Source of the DNA: Polytrichum commune
Lineage: Eukaryota > Streptophyta > Polytrichopsida > Polytrichales > Polytrichaceae
Length of the DNA stretch: 60,000 nt
Assembly (NCBI GenBank): GCA_950295325.1
Contig: OX485805.1
Span: 42,248,758 to 42,308,757, forward strand
Direction: 5' to 3'
Made by a program: the position numbers and the translations under genes. This document shows positions 22,055-34,200 of the stretch, piece by piece. The notes beneath the pieces were generated by a model. The model made no database searches. It was given only the letters and a program-made list of their open reading frames with translations, and was not told the origin of the DNA. How positions within the stretch are numbered: the first letter of the stretch is position 1; the number at the start of each line of letters is the position of its first letter.

Positions 22055-24717
22055 ACTCAAGTTTTCATCTCCTGGTTATCAGGATTAGATTGACCTATTT
22101 TGTGAATATGGGTTGGGAGAACCTTCAAAAATTTACGGTAATTTCAAAACTTGAAATATATATGTTGTGATATCAATCTTTAAACATGTGAAATTCACTC
22201 CAATATCAAACTTATATTACACTTATGTGAAATCGCTTACGTCGACGGAAATGGATTGGTCTACCTTAATGCCCTTGTATGATTTGCCTCTTTGGTTGGC
22301 CATCACTACTACGAAGAACACATGTGAGACATTTAAGGGACTTTGAGCAGCACCCTTAAATCACCTATGCTCCAAGATTACTATTTTCCTATGAAACCCT
22401 AATTTCTCTATACATGCCACTCGTCTTCCAATATTTTTGGGATTTGGTTCCGTGACACCCTTTCATTGGGATTGGATGAATGATTTCATTTGTTCAACCC
22501 ACAAGATTACCAACTTGAATTTAAAACCTTGCTAAATGATATCTTAATTTAGGGTGTCCACCTTTGAATCTAGAGCCTTCCTTTTGAATGACCCCCACTT
22601 TTGAGCTTTTTGTCTTTCAAATTTCCTAATACTTTGCCCATTTGAACCTAAAACAATATTTTATTTCTCTAGGTTTTTTTGGACAAGGCATTAAAAATGA
22701 TCCGGCACACTAGAATATTTTTGGTTTGATGCATGTTTGCATTATCAAGGTAAACATATTTTTTGTCATTCGTATATATTATTTTTTATCAATAATTAAG
22801 TAATAATCCTCATGTATCTTTAATAATTCATGGCATGATATATATTTTTATAATGTGCATATTTATAAACAGTATGTATCTTATTATATATACACGTGTA
22901 CATATATCATAATATATAGGCACAATTTCTATCTTATATATCTAATATCATATATATATTGTGATTTTGTTTTCTCCAATAGCTTTTTAATAACATATTT
23001 CATGAAGTGAAAAAATTCAAGATACTTTGAGAACAAAAAAAATCTTGTTATCTTGAATAATGAAAAAACGTTAACTACTATGCATAATACCAAACTAGAA
23101 GACTCAGCATTGTGATAACACCTTCACTACACAAACCTCTTGGGTTTGTTTATTTGTTGAAATTATTAATGAAGGAAATAAATGAGTATAACAAAAGCAG
23201 AAATTATATATGTATTGTATGGCACAATGTGACCAAATTTTGAAGATGTAAGACGACATTTTGACAAATTTGCTCAAGGAGTTGGAAAGGTTACAAATGT
23301 TTCAATATCCAAGAGAATAGTATTTGTTTTTGCTAATCCAACAGGATGGACTAGAAATGTTGATATTTCTAAGTGAGAAGCTATAAAGAAGTTGTTTGAA
23401 CCCTAAGGCACAAGGTATACGATACAATTAGAAATAAAGTTAACTTAATGTGATATACATTTGATATTATAATACCTTGATCTTATAAACATGGAAATAC
23501 TCTCTACAATGAATATTAAAGAAACATGAGGGCAAGATGTTTAGAATTTTAATTTGGTGTGAGATGACCACAGTTTGAATTTATCTCAACATTTGATATT
23601 TCGCGGCCTTCCATTTTTGTGCCTTTTAATCTAACTATAAAAATTACAAACATACAAACCTCATCTATTTGTTTTGGACATACATGAGGAAAGGAGCCGG
23701 TAAACTAACATGCTACCTTGATATGAGCTAAAAGCTTGCTCTCATCTGCAATGATGAACAAGCTCTCGCAATTCATAGTCAGTTTGTGCCACAAATTCTT
23801 GGCCAAGAAGGGGGACACCATTTGGCTAAAGGTACACACTTTAGTACATGCTACTCAACACAAATAATGGATGTCTTCATTATGTTCATTGGATGAAGAG
23901 TCTATTTGGTGTGGTTATCAACCATGTTATTCACTATTAGCTCCAAGGAAAGCTAAGTTTATATACTATGTAAGGATTTGATGGTACACACTTATCTCTT
24001 TTAGTGTTTGCCCCAATTGACCATTGCAAACCAAATTGTAAATATGTACAGCTCAATCCCCCAAGAACATATGACATGACATTGAATACAAGACACATAT
24101 TATGAAGGGAATGGCTAGATCTTTTTACTTAAATATTCTTATCATCTTATCAAAATTGCTTGTACAGTAGAGTTATCCTTTAACTCAACCAATGTTTTGG
24201 TCAATAGTTAGTTGTTTGGTAAGTTTTAGTTGCATGCATGGAGTCGATGTGGAGGTTTCAATGAAGAACATTCCATAACAATTCATTGGGGCCAAAGTCG
24301 TTTTAGCACCTCTAATATCCAAGAGAAATGTGCTAACACAAAAGTAACCATTTAACACCCATCGACGTTATGGCTTGCAGGTGGGTGTAAAAGTTTGCAG
24401 TGTGGAGTTCTATTTAAGGCATGAACTACCCCTCTTTGAGCTATTGTACAGGTTGAGTTACAACTCACCCCCAAGAAGGTGAAGGAACATTTACGTTGTG
24501 TGCTTCACAAAACAAATTCAGAACATATGCTCAAGGTTTGTGAATCAACTAAGAGCTCACATATATGAAATTGAATTCATACCCATCGATGACACATACA
24601 ACTTACAAGAAATTATGATGAGCAACATGTGGTTTCACCATCCTCTCATATTCTCTGGGCTCTTGTTTATGTCTTCATTTTCAGCTTTCAATTCGCAGAG
24701 ATTCTATGGCATACATC
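22055..24717. other. Gene-free AT-rich region
   Basis: No supportable gene. TATATA-rich stretches occur around 22750-22980. A diverged copy of the repeat at 15220-15430 lies at about 24165-24310. Short open frames carry no recognisable domain. Confidence 0.45.
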
Positions 24718-25840
24718 TACTCCATACTCAAGGCAATCCAGCATAACCCAAGATACACAAGTACCTATGATCTGAAGAGTTCTGCAGCATTCATAATTTG
24801 ATGGCTGAACCCTTCCTTTGAGATGAATACTTCATCACTAAACCGAATCAGAATTTATGTCTAAAGGTAAGTGAAACAAGTAAAAGTTCACATATACACA
24901 CTTGAACTATTGTGACCGATGAATTTTTTAAATGTTGCAAGATAGATGGCACGCATTCACCCAATGCCCAGATTCTCCACAATTGAAGCAGATGCCACCT
25001 CATAAGCCTATTTCATGCTCATCAAGGCAATCAAGCATAACCCAACATAAACACGTACCTCTGATCTAGTAAGTACAGTGGCATTCATACTTTGATGGCT
25101 GCAGATTTCCTTCAAGAAGACCACTTTATCACAAAACAGGAGCAGAATATATTCTCAAAGGTAGGTGAAGTGAAACAAGTGAAGTTCTCATATATACACA
25201 GTTGAACTTGATGTAAACTGATGAATGTTTTACATGTTGTGAGAAAGGCACATGTTTGCCCAGTGCCCAGATTCTACACAATTGAAGCAGGTGTCACCAC
25301 CTCTGACTGACTCTCTCGTAGCACTGAAAAGTTGATTGCTCCTTACTGCATGTGATTGCTGGAGCTGCAGATGTATCGTCCCACTGGAAGATGTCACATG
25401 CTCTAATAGGCAGTGATGACACCACCGGGCTGCAATTTGCCTCCATGTTTGCAGCTAAAAGCACAGCAGGCTCTCGGGCAATCATAAAGCACTACACTAA
25501 ATATGTGATTTAGTGTGGCCCACACTAATCATCATGGACCCACATCAGTTGTCTTGCAATCTCACACTGGCAACCAGAGTGGGTGTCATATGACACTTGG
25601 TACTCCATGACAAGTCATGAAAACCACTCTAATTAGCCGATTTAATGCCACACCAACTCAGATGTTTAGTGTACTGCTTCTCTTCCTGCAGCAGGAGCAG
25701 AGACTTTCCGTTGTCAATGGATTGCACGATGATGACCTTGGCCGTACTGGGAACAATCCATGTTCTAATGCCTGTTCTCCCACAATTTGTGCACATCCTT
25801 GCATTTGCATTGGCTATCGGACATCTTGAGCACAGGTCAG
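24718..25840 (-). pseudogene. Decayed tandem copies of the TOP3A 3' end
   Basis: Several blocks repeat the last part of the adjacent topoisomerase gene in the same orientation. The second zinc-knuckle exon end (CCCAGATTCTCCACAATTGA, real copy near 26050) recurs near 24975 and, altered, near 25265. The GRF-finger region recurs at about 25345-25490, where the minus strand still reads REPAVLLAANMEAN and RACDIFQWDD. The first knuckle region (TCTCCCACAATTTGTGCA, real copy near 26577) recurs at about 25775. Around them, 24718-24890 and 25010-25158 are two copies of a flanking block of about 290-bp period. Frames are broken and most zinc ligands lost. Order matches one whole duplicated C-terminal tail plus an extra copy of its end. 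Confidence 0.8.
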
Positions 25841-26016
25841 ATTAGGTGTAAACTCATTATTTCTGGCCACATGTCATCATGTGAGTGGTTGGAACATCTT
25901 AGAAGATGATGTGGAGATTGAATTTAGGCAGTGATGTGCCCAATCAGACCTGAATGTCAGGTACTGCGGCCATTTGTGTTTGTAAAGCAGGTGCCACCTC
26001 CTATTGCAGAATTGAT

Positions 26017-29000
26017 TTACATGTTCCGAGATGGGCATGCATTCGCCCAGTGCCCAGATTCTCCACAATTGAAGCAACTGCCACCACCTCCAATTGACTC
26101 TCCAGTCGCACTGACAAGATTATTTGGCCTTCTTGCATTTGATTGTCCCCTCCTACCTGCACTGCCACTGGACCTTGAGCTACCCGAGCTTTGAGCCTGT
26201 CTGCTGCTGCCCGACCTGTTTGTTGCTCTCGCACTGCTTGATCTGCCAAGAGCTCTTGTTGCAGCAGACTGACCCCTGCGTCCGCCAACACGACCTCGCG
26301 CTTGACCTCTTTGAGTCGAAGCTGGAGCTGCTGGGGCTGCAGGAGTATCATCTTCCCACTGGAAGAAGTCACATGCTCTATTGGGACATCGATGAAACCG
26401 TCGGCCACGATTCGCCTCCGTATTTGCAGTTAGCAACACAGCAGGCTCTTGGCATTCACATAGTATTGCACCTCTAGCTGCTGCAGCAGGAGTGGAGACG
26501 TTTCGTCGATGGGTTGTAGTAGGAGGATGACCTTGACCTTGGCCGTGCTGGGGACAGTCCATGTTGTAATGCCCTGCTCTCCCACAATTTGTGCAATTCC
26601 TTGTTGCATTTGCATTGGCCACATCTCGAGCACTCACAAAGTTGCCACCGGTTCCACCTGCATTGCCATTACCAAATGCACTCACACTCCCAACATTGCT
26701 TCGACTACCAAAGCTATTACTGCGGCCAGTTGTGGTTGCATTTGTGTTTGCAAATCCACCACCTGGCCTTGTGTTTGCACCTGCCCTGGCCATTGACGGT
26801 ACTGCTGGTGTCCCTGAACCACCACCCGGAGGAGGCCGAGGTCCAGAGCCACATGCATCAATAAGCTCTTTGATCACTCGGTCGCAAAATACGCAGCCTG
26901 TGTGTTCGACATTGTAACCTGGAGGAATTTCACCTCGACGAAACTTCAGATTCACCTTAAAAACCTGTCCTGGTCCACAATTAGGGCACACATGATTCGT
27001 GACAGATGCCTCGAAAGCCGGGCCAGGTAACCACACCACATTTCGGCAGTTTGGGTACCCCGAGCATCCGACCATATACTTCCCATCTGGTTTTTTGCGG
27101 AGCATCATGTTGCTTTGTTGACATGTCGGACACAGCCTCACAATTTCTCCAGTCTGACGCTGCTCCCCACCACCTGCTGACCTCTCAAAGAAAATCCCAA
27201 GTGCATCCAGGAGCTTCTCCTTCTGCGTTCTTGTGTCAACGAAGCAGCTCTTCATTCCTTGAATTGCTGCATCAAGAACTTGAGCTTTTGTTTTCCTACC
27301 ATCACTTACAGCTTTCATGTCACTCTCCATTAGTGCACGAAGATCAGGCTTCCATAGATCTTTTCCCATTGTATCATACCCCATGACCAAGGCTTCTCCA
27401 AGGGTTGTGGGGCAAAAACGGGTCTGCGCATCTTTTGTTGCGTAGCATCGATCCAAGAGCTTCTTGATGTGGTCATGCATAGTTGCATCTGTCCCAATCC
27501 CTGCCTTATCCATTAAGCTGATCAAGTCAGCTTCACTCAGAAGTGGGGGAGGTTGCGTTCTTCCCGCCTCTAAAGTCAATCTTGTTGGTATGAACTGCTG
27601 CCCTACTTCGAAATTTGGGATGGTGGAAGCACCCCAGGAATCGAATCGATACACATCCAAGTAATTTTTGGCTGTGATCATCAGCCCTGTTGCGGTAAAC
27701 CTCTCGCCTGCTATGTCTACTGTAGCAGTGGTTCCATAGCCAATCGCAGGCTGGGAAACACAAGCTAAGAAATGGCGCACAACGAGCTCGTAAATTCGCG
27801 TATGGTCCTGCGTCCAGTTGCCTTCGCCCTGGGAGAATCGAGTCGGATGAATTGGAGGATGTGCTTTGTCATCGTGGCCACCATCCCCAGGTTGCCTCCA
27901 TAGCTCTTCCTGAGGATCCAAAAGTCGTAGTGCATATTGACCCCAATCGCGGTGCTGGGTTTGCTCATTCACCAAGAACTGCAGGTCCTGATTTTCTGAG
28001 AATCTGTCAGTCTCTGTTCTCGGGTAGCTGATAAATCCCGCTTGGTAAAGCTCCTCAGCAACCTTCATCGTCTGCTCCGACCCCATTCGAAAATAGCGTG
28101 AAGCTCTCTTTTGCAGTTCCACAGTGTTGAGTGGAACCGGTGGGAACTTCCTCTTCTCCTGCCCAGTCACTTCACAGACAGTGGCCGTAGGCTCCTCCAT
28201 GCACATTTCATAAATGATCACAGCAGCAAGTTCATCAAACAGCCTTTTTCGCGCCCATGCAAATTCTGCACTACCATCCTCCGACTTATGGTAACATTTG
28301 ATGCTCCAAAAATCTTCTGGAACGTGAGCTTGCACTTGCCAGTACCGCTCCACCACAAACCCCAAAGTTGGAAACTGACAAGGCCCATAGCTCAAAACAA
28401 GTTTTCGCTCCTCCGTGCCAAATGGCATCACAAATGAATCTGACAGCAACATGGTTTGGAACCGCGTGAACGATGCACCAATTCGCAAGTCAATTTCCTG
28501 GCGCGCATCGACCGCGTCCGCAAACATCTTGTTCGGCCGGCCCAGATTTTGTGCTGCATGGTGTATCTCACGGTCAATTAAGGCAGAGAAATGTGCTCTC
28601 CATATGTTGAGACGGGGGTTGGTCGCACAACAAACATCAACAACCTCGTAAGCGATGTTTTCACCTTCCCGATCACAATCGAGCCATAAAACAAGCCACT
28701 GGCAATGACGAGCTTCTTCTTCCAAAGTTTTTTGAAGATTCACCTTGTCATCAGGGACTTTCTTCCGCACTGGTGCATGGTAAAGGTCCACAGGGTCGCA
28801 GGAATGCCACTTGCGGTACTGATCCTCGAAGTCAAGCTCCATCAGATGCCCTGTCACTGAGGTCATTAGCATGTCGCATTGCTGGGCCCCGATGGTGTAA
28901 GAAAACTCAAAGATCTTGTTGTATGGGGACCGCCCATTTCGAGTGCGCATGTTTCCATGCGACAAGATGCCGGCCACTGATTTTGCCACCGATGGCTTCT

Positions 29001-29034
29001 CTGCAACATTCAGAACCCGCACAGGCCTCGCCAT
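26017..29034 (-). CDS. TOP3A: DNA topoisomerase 3-alpha (type IA), intronless
   Basis: One uninterrupted frame of 1005 residues. Type IA topoisomerases pass single strands; TOP3-alpha acts with RecQ helicases and RMI1 to dissolve recombination intermediates. The Toprim domain spans residues about 4-150 with metal-binding DCDREGE at 119-125; the active-site tyrosine lies in ISYPRTET (Tyr337). The core continues through HPPIHPTR and [12 protein letters not shown] (513-523). C-terminal zinc sites follow: CPTC...CSGYPNC (635-663), CPNC...CVFC (683-717), a CCHC knuckle [14 protein letters not shown] (814-827), a GRF finger from [17 protein letters not shown] (859-890s) and a last knuckle [14 protein letters not shown] (987-1000). 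Gly/Asn- and Ser/Arg-rich linkers separate them. GRF plus knuckles is typical of plant TOP3-alpha. The ATG at 29034 starts the conserved [15 protein letters not shown] segment. No introns, unlike the many-intron genes known in flowering plants. Confidence 0.96.
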   Translation of the reverse strand: MARPVRVLNVAEKPSVAKSVAGILSHGNMRTRNGRSPYNKIFEFSYTIGAQQCDMLMTSVTGHLMELDFEDQYRKWHSCDPVDLYHAPVRKKVPDDKVNLQKTLEEEARHCQWLVLWLDCDREGENIAYEVVDVCCATNPRLNIWRAHFSALIDREIHHAAQNLGRPNKMFADAVDARQEIDLRIGASFTRFQTMLLSDSFVMPFGTEERKLVLSYGPCQFPTLGFVVERYWQVQAHVPEDFWSIKCYHKSEDGSAEFAWARKRLFDELAAVIIYEMCMEEPTATVCEVTGQEKRKFPPVPLNTVELQKRASRYFRMGSEQTMKVAEELYQAGFISYPRTETDRFSENQDLQFLVNEQTQHRDWGQYALRLLDPQEELWRQPGDGGHDDKAHPPIHPTRFSQGEGNWTQDHTRIYELVVRHFLACVSQPAIGYGTTATVDIAGERFTATGLMITAKNYLDVYRFDSWGASTIPNFEVGQQFIPTRLTLEAGRTQPPPLLSEADLISLMDKAGIGTDATMHDHIKKLLDRCYATKDAQTRFCPTTLGEALVMGYDTMGKDLWKPDLRALMESDMKAVSDGRKTKAQVLDAAIQGMKSCFVDTRTQKEKLLDALGIFFERSAGGGEQRQTGEIVRLCPTCQQSNMMLRKKPDGKYMVGCSGYPNCRNVVWLPGPAFEASVTNHVCPNCGPGQVFKVNLKFRRGEIPPGYNVEHTGCVFCDRVIKELIDACGSGPRPPPGGGSGTPAVPSMARAGANTRPGGGFANTNATTTGRSNSFGSRSNVGSVSAFGNGNAGGTGGNFVSARDVANANATRNCTNCGRAGHYNMDCPQHGQGQGHPPTTTHRRNVSTPAAAARGAILCECQEPAVLLTANTEANRGRRFHRCPNRACDFFQWEDDTPAAPAAPASTQRGQARGRVGGRRGQSAATRALGRSSSARATNRSGSSRQAQSSGSSRSSGSAGRRGQSNARRPNNLVSATGESIGGGGSCFNCGESGHWANACPSRNM

Positions 29035-30267
29035 GTCCTAAAGCGTGAGCATTAACTAATGCATCTACTACAAAGCTCAGATTTCTTCACAGATCTCTCC
29101 TCTCACGTTTCTTCAATGTGGTCTCTACATGCCTACAAATGGCCTTTCTTCTTAAAGCACACAACAGATGAAGCAGAGTTGACATTTGGGTAAATAATCT
29201 GACTCGAGATATAATTTGGACTGTCATACTGAAAGCAGCTACAGTTCAAAAGCGACATTTATGAAATTCTTGTAGAATTCTATGGAATACTTGTTGATTT
29301 CTGTGGACATATGATCCAGGATCAGGATTTTGGATGCATCAGACGAGAATGGGTGCCGAGTGTAAGTAGATAGTGGAGAATTACCCTCATTATCAAGCTT
29401 ACAAGGAGGCAACAAATGGGATACTAACAAATTCTCTTCCGAATCAATTAATCAACCTTGCTTAAATCACACTGAGCTCTAGACTGCTAAATTCAATCAC
29501 TGACCCAGATCCATCTGCATTCGTGTACTCATACTCCGACGATGTTCTGGTATGCAGGTCCTGATGCAGCAGAAATTGGGAACACTTAGAAAAGGTTTTG
29601 GTGAAGCTTGGCAATTGTAAGAAAACGTTGGATCTTTTGTCTACTCATTGATAATTGGGTAATCATCTGTATGTTCACTTTCTATCTATGCTTCAAGTTT
29701 GCCCACAACTTTTGAACTTTTCCTAGTCCTCTCCTGAGATGCATCCACAACAAAGGGGCAGGCCTCTGTTGAGATGCGCCATTCTATTTCTTTGATAATT
29801 AAATCAAAACCTCAACACCAATTTCTGGCCACATAGTATCAAAGACTCAAGATGCCTTGATCTAAATCCACAAATAACAATGAGAACTCATCTTCATTGT
29901 CTCAGTTGCAAGAATATGAATTAGAAAGAAGTGAATGGTACATCATGGTGCCACCACATCATGATGTACCACATTAAAATAAAGTGTACATTTCTTTTCC
30001 AGTATATATTGCTAAGCCACAATGTAACCACCTCATTCAAGAGGAAGGGTCCAAACCCTTCTATTGGGTGGAAAACATTATACGTCAAGCTCATATAAAT
30101 ATATAAGTTGCACAAAAATATCCTTGCCACAACCTGCAGCTAAGACCCAAAGTCCCACCCTGTCTTACACTAGATAAACTAAAGCGAGTCCAGTAGTCTC
30201 AAATTGATGTACGAGAGTTTGCAGCCTCACAAGAACAAAAATTTGATGTTGGAAAGCCTGGATGCAA
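29035..30267. other. Intergenic region upstream of TOP3A
   Basis: Contains the TOP3A promoter and the 3' UTR of the coiled-coil gene, both on the minus strand. No gene, RNA or clear repeat seen. Confidence 0.4.
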
Positions 30268-31236
30268 TCAGGAACTCTTCACCAACTTGGCATCAGCCTC
30301 ATTGACTGCTCTTTTCAGATGCAAGACTTGATATTGCAGCTTCTTGTTTTCAGTAATCAGCTTCTGCCTTTCTGCATCTTGTTCCACTTTCGCCTTCTCA
30401 AGCTTCTCTCGCAACTGAATCAGAGAGTTCAAAAGATCTCCCTGTCCACCCGAACCTGAACCACAGAGGAACATGTTGTATAGTTGTTAGGTACTCTTTT
30501 GAGCACAATTCAACATGTTACAACACTCTTAGATTTTACAGTGAGGGTGCACCTTGATTATTCTGAACCACAGCTTCCAATTTTGCAAGTCGCTCCTGCA
30601 GCCAATATAATGCCAACGTTCAGCTCCTCCTCCACTTTATATAAATGTATGAGGCTTATCCACATTTGAAGTTGATATTCAGGACAATTTTCAACAGCAA
30701 TACAATGTGGACCACACCTGATCAATAGAAGAAGAAAAATGCATGGCAATTACATATCACAACCTCTCCTCACCAATTTCATGAGTAGGTAAGATATTAG
30801 GTTGACTCTTTAGACATTCAAGAATAGATCTTTCAAAATGCAAACACTGCAGATTATTGTGCGACATAAGCTCAGGAGAATGAACGTGCAAGACACATCA
30901 TCTTTCTGGGAGGTGATGTAAAAGTCTCGGTAAATGAGAGGCTCAGAATAATCAAGGTGCACCCTCACTGTAAATCAGAAACTACATCCTTGTGTAAATC
31001 AGAGCCTCTCATTTCAACAGGATGTAGTTTCTAATTACATCTAAAAGCAATATTCTCAAGCGTTTCAAAGTAAGAAACATGGAGCAATCACCTAGTTACT
31101 CAACTATGTATATGAAGCAACCAAATTCATTTAGAAAGTGTTATGAGCAAGAGTAGACCTCAGCAAGCTTGGCACGCTCTTCAAAGGACTGCATAAGACT
31201 GTCAAGGTGGGCATTACTATCTTTTGGGGCGGCCAT
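30268..31236 (-). CDS. Small coiled-coil protein, 102 residues, three exons
   Basis: Exons 31236-31159, 30595-30553 and 30455-30268 have canonical GT/AG ends, join in phase and total 309 nt. The protein starts MAAPKDSNAHLDSLMQSFEE, passes through ERLAKLEAVVQNNQG, has a Gly/Ser hinge, and ends in a long charged helix with heptad spacing (LLNSLIQLREKLEKAK, LITENKKLQYQVLHLKRAV). The composition predicts two coiled coils and no membrane segment or enzyme motif. I do not recognise the family. It looks like a conserved small scaffold protein, but that is inference. In-frame codons upstream of the ATG (31237-31260) leave open a longer N-terminus from an upstream exon. Confidence 0.7.
30932..31036. 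repeat. Foldback block with an inverted copy of an exon/intron junction
   Basis: Inside intron 1 of the coiled-coil gene, 30943-30976 is the reverse complement of 30532-30566, the exon 2/intron 2 boundary, with one base difference. It is followed by nested inverted repeats: AAATGAGAGGCTC with GAGCCTCTCATTT, and AGAAACTACATCCT with AGGATGTAGTTTCT. Confidence 0.8.
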
Positions 31237-34200
31237 TGCCTCAAACTCTGCTTGGGCCTGGCAGGGCTACTGGACTCAAAACCCAAGAATCAACCGTAAA
31301 GGATGTAACCAGGTTTGAGAAAACAGCAAATTGGATTTTCCTGCACCTGAAAAAATCAACCAGCCAACAAGTGTAAAGACACACTGCCTCATAATGCAAC
31401 AATATCCATCAATAGCTAGAGAACCACAAGCACAAAATTGCTCAAAACAACTGTGGCAATGAGGGTTAGCAGCAATATTCAAAACTTTTCAAAAAATTGA
31501 TTCTAGCTGATGAAGGAACCCTACATGTAAGTGCAGAGTAGACATCATGTGTAGCCATAAGTACTAAGAAGCCACGGCAGATAAATTGTGAAGGATAAAT
31601 GTACTAAGATAACTTCCTTATATCATCTCTTGAATTATAGCAATAAAATTGAAGGCTGTTCAGGAAATGCTCCTTGCTGAGGAAGGAAACCTGATTGGGA
31701 ATGCAAAGTGGGAGGCGTAACTCTTTAAAAAAGCCACAGCAAGAAGAAGGCAAGAACTAAGTTCTCCGAATTTCCAGCTGAATCATTAGCCAGTTTCGAT
31801 TTAAGTTTCACCGCTGAAGCTATTTTTGAACAAAAAGTTGATGAGCATCGATGTAACTCATGGCATCTCATTCAACTACAATATGAGCAAAAGTGACAAC
31901 AGAGAACCGAAACTGATTTCACAGAGCTAACTAAAATTTGAGCGCTCAGCACATTCATGTCACCAGAATGTTCTAAAAATCCTTTTAAGAGCTCATAACT
32001 CACCCAAACTACAAAACCTAAAAGAAACACTCTCCGCACCAAAGACTCCGCTGTATCCCTTGAAATGGCTGAAAACTTGCAGACAACTATTCGGCAAAGT
32101 CAGCTAAGATTTTTTTGCTCACCGCAGCTCACCAACACATAACCTAAGAAAGAGACTCCCACACATGAAAAAAACAAAAAAATGAACTCAATCAATTAAA
32201 ATAAATGACGAGAACGCCATCACCTGATTACAGAACGAACCCGCACCAGAAATAAAAAGAAATGAAAGCTACGGACACATTGAATGGACTAGAAATTACA
32301 ACAAAAGAATCTCGAAGGCAACCCGAGAGAGGAACTTATGTAAGTAGGACTTACATGATACTCCCTCCAAATATTGTGCCTCTAAAACATTGAGTAACAA
32401 ACATAACAGCAGCAACAAAGATTCCAGAATGGATTCAAATCTGAGGTATGAAACTCACCGACAGAACTGAAGACACCTGCATACCATCTGAGATCACAAA
32501 CAGGGGATAAGGAGAGTATGGAGCTAGGGTTTAGTCACAAAGGGAGAAGTGAGTGTAAGTAGTTGAACCAAGCTCCTTAAACCCTAACCCACATGGGAGC
32601 ATGTCATCCCCACACTAATAAGTCACATTTTTCAAAGTTGTGACCCGAGAGACGTGTTGCGTGGGATTTGTCACATTCAAGGTTTGCATACTTACCCAAA
32701 ACCAACACTATTTACAATGGTCATGACATTTGGGGCCTTTAAATGTGTGTTAAATGCTAGATAATGTCAGTTTTAGGTTATGTTTTAGGTCAATGCCTCT
32801 ACAGAGGTCCACGAATTAAGGGTATAATATCAATTATAGTTGGAGCAGGTTACATAATGAATAACACTTAACTAGTGGATGTTGACATAGTCATGCCACC
32901 AACTTTAAGCAGTCACATTGAGGTATTGATTACTTGGACACCATTCCCAAGTTAATGATGTTAATCATCATTTAGTGGCTAGGTCAAGGGGTTTTAATGC
33001 CATGAACCAGGAACCAGGAATAAACATGTTGTTCGGGGGGGGGGGGTAGTATACAAGAGGAGGTAAAAACGAATAAGGGTTATGATGTGAAATAAGGGGA
33101 AGTGGCGTAACAAAACAAAACAAATTAAGTGTGGTTTTAGCTATATATATTTTTCCCATTCCGACCTCACTTGAAGCGCATTGTGGGAAGATGCCCAAGA
33201 GCATCCAATTATGAGCATTCGGTTGAACTGATGAACCATTTGGATGCATAAGCATGGGTTGCTATGGGTTGGGACAGGCAAGAGTCTACACTAGTTGTAT
33301 ATATCAACATATGTATCTCATTCGTCCAATTAAAATGTTGATAACCATTTATAGCTATAAATTAGTTTATGGTACTGTAGTTGGGTTCAAATTGGAATAC
33401 ATAGCTTCCAAGGTTGTGAATAAAATGTAAGGAAAGTCAATTAGCCATAAATATTTCACAGGGAGAAGTACTTAGTAGATTGGATAAGAGAGATGTGTGC
33501 GCATGCCACAAGCCATTAGAACTTTTGTTTTAATGTGTAATAATAACACTCTTTGATGGAATGGAGACAATTATGTTGAGGAAAATCAATGGAAATGTCA
33601 ATGGTTTGTTGTTGAAAATTACAAGTATGTTTGGAAGGTGCAATGCAACATAGATTGATTAATGGAAAATTTCCTAGTGTGTTTTTGTTGTACTTGACTT
33701 AGATTCATCTTCATAAGTGTTTTAAGTCCATATGTGGTGTAGTTGAAATCCAACCATGTAGCCCATTCATTGAAGTGTGATTTTAGTTTGAATTTGTCCA
33801 TGAAAGTAATATTTATTGTTTATGTTTTGTTTGATGGTTAACTTCGCGAATAAGGACACAAGGCTTAATTAAATTTCTCCACTTTGTTAAGGCATAAGAT
33901 TTCCTATAATGATATGTGGGCAATTTGTTGGTGAATTTTGAAATGAAATTTCAATGTAATTCAAAGATGTTGAAATTGAGCATGAATGGCACATGTTATT
34001 TTTTTCTTAAGTTAGTAATGAATGTGGTTTCAGAGCCATTGTATTGAACATGAACAGTTAAAAGGCATGGTCATGTCATAAAGCATTTTATTGATACATG
34101 ATTATCAAGAACAAAAACAAAAGAAAAGAAAAAAAAAACTATAAATGTTTATGAATTTGGGTACACCAATTGATAATTGGTGTAGTATTGTCTTTATAAG

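Noticed and set aside
22750-22980. TATATA-rich stretch as a promoter or matrix attachment region
   Set aside because: No gene starts nearby, and base composition alone does not support a functional call.
26124-28651. Plus-strand open frames opposite TOP3A
   Set aside because: Mirror frames of a strongly coding minus-strand gene; no domain content.
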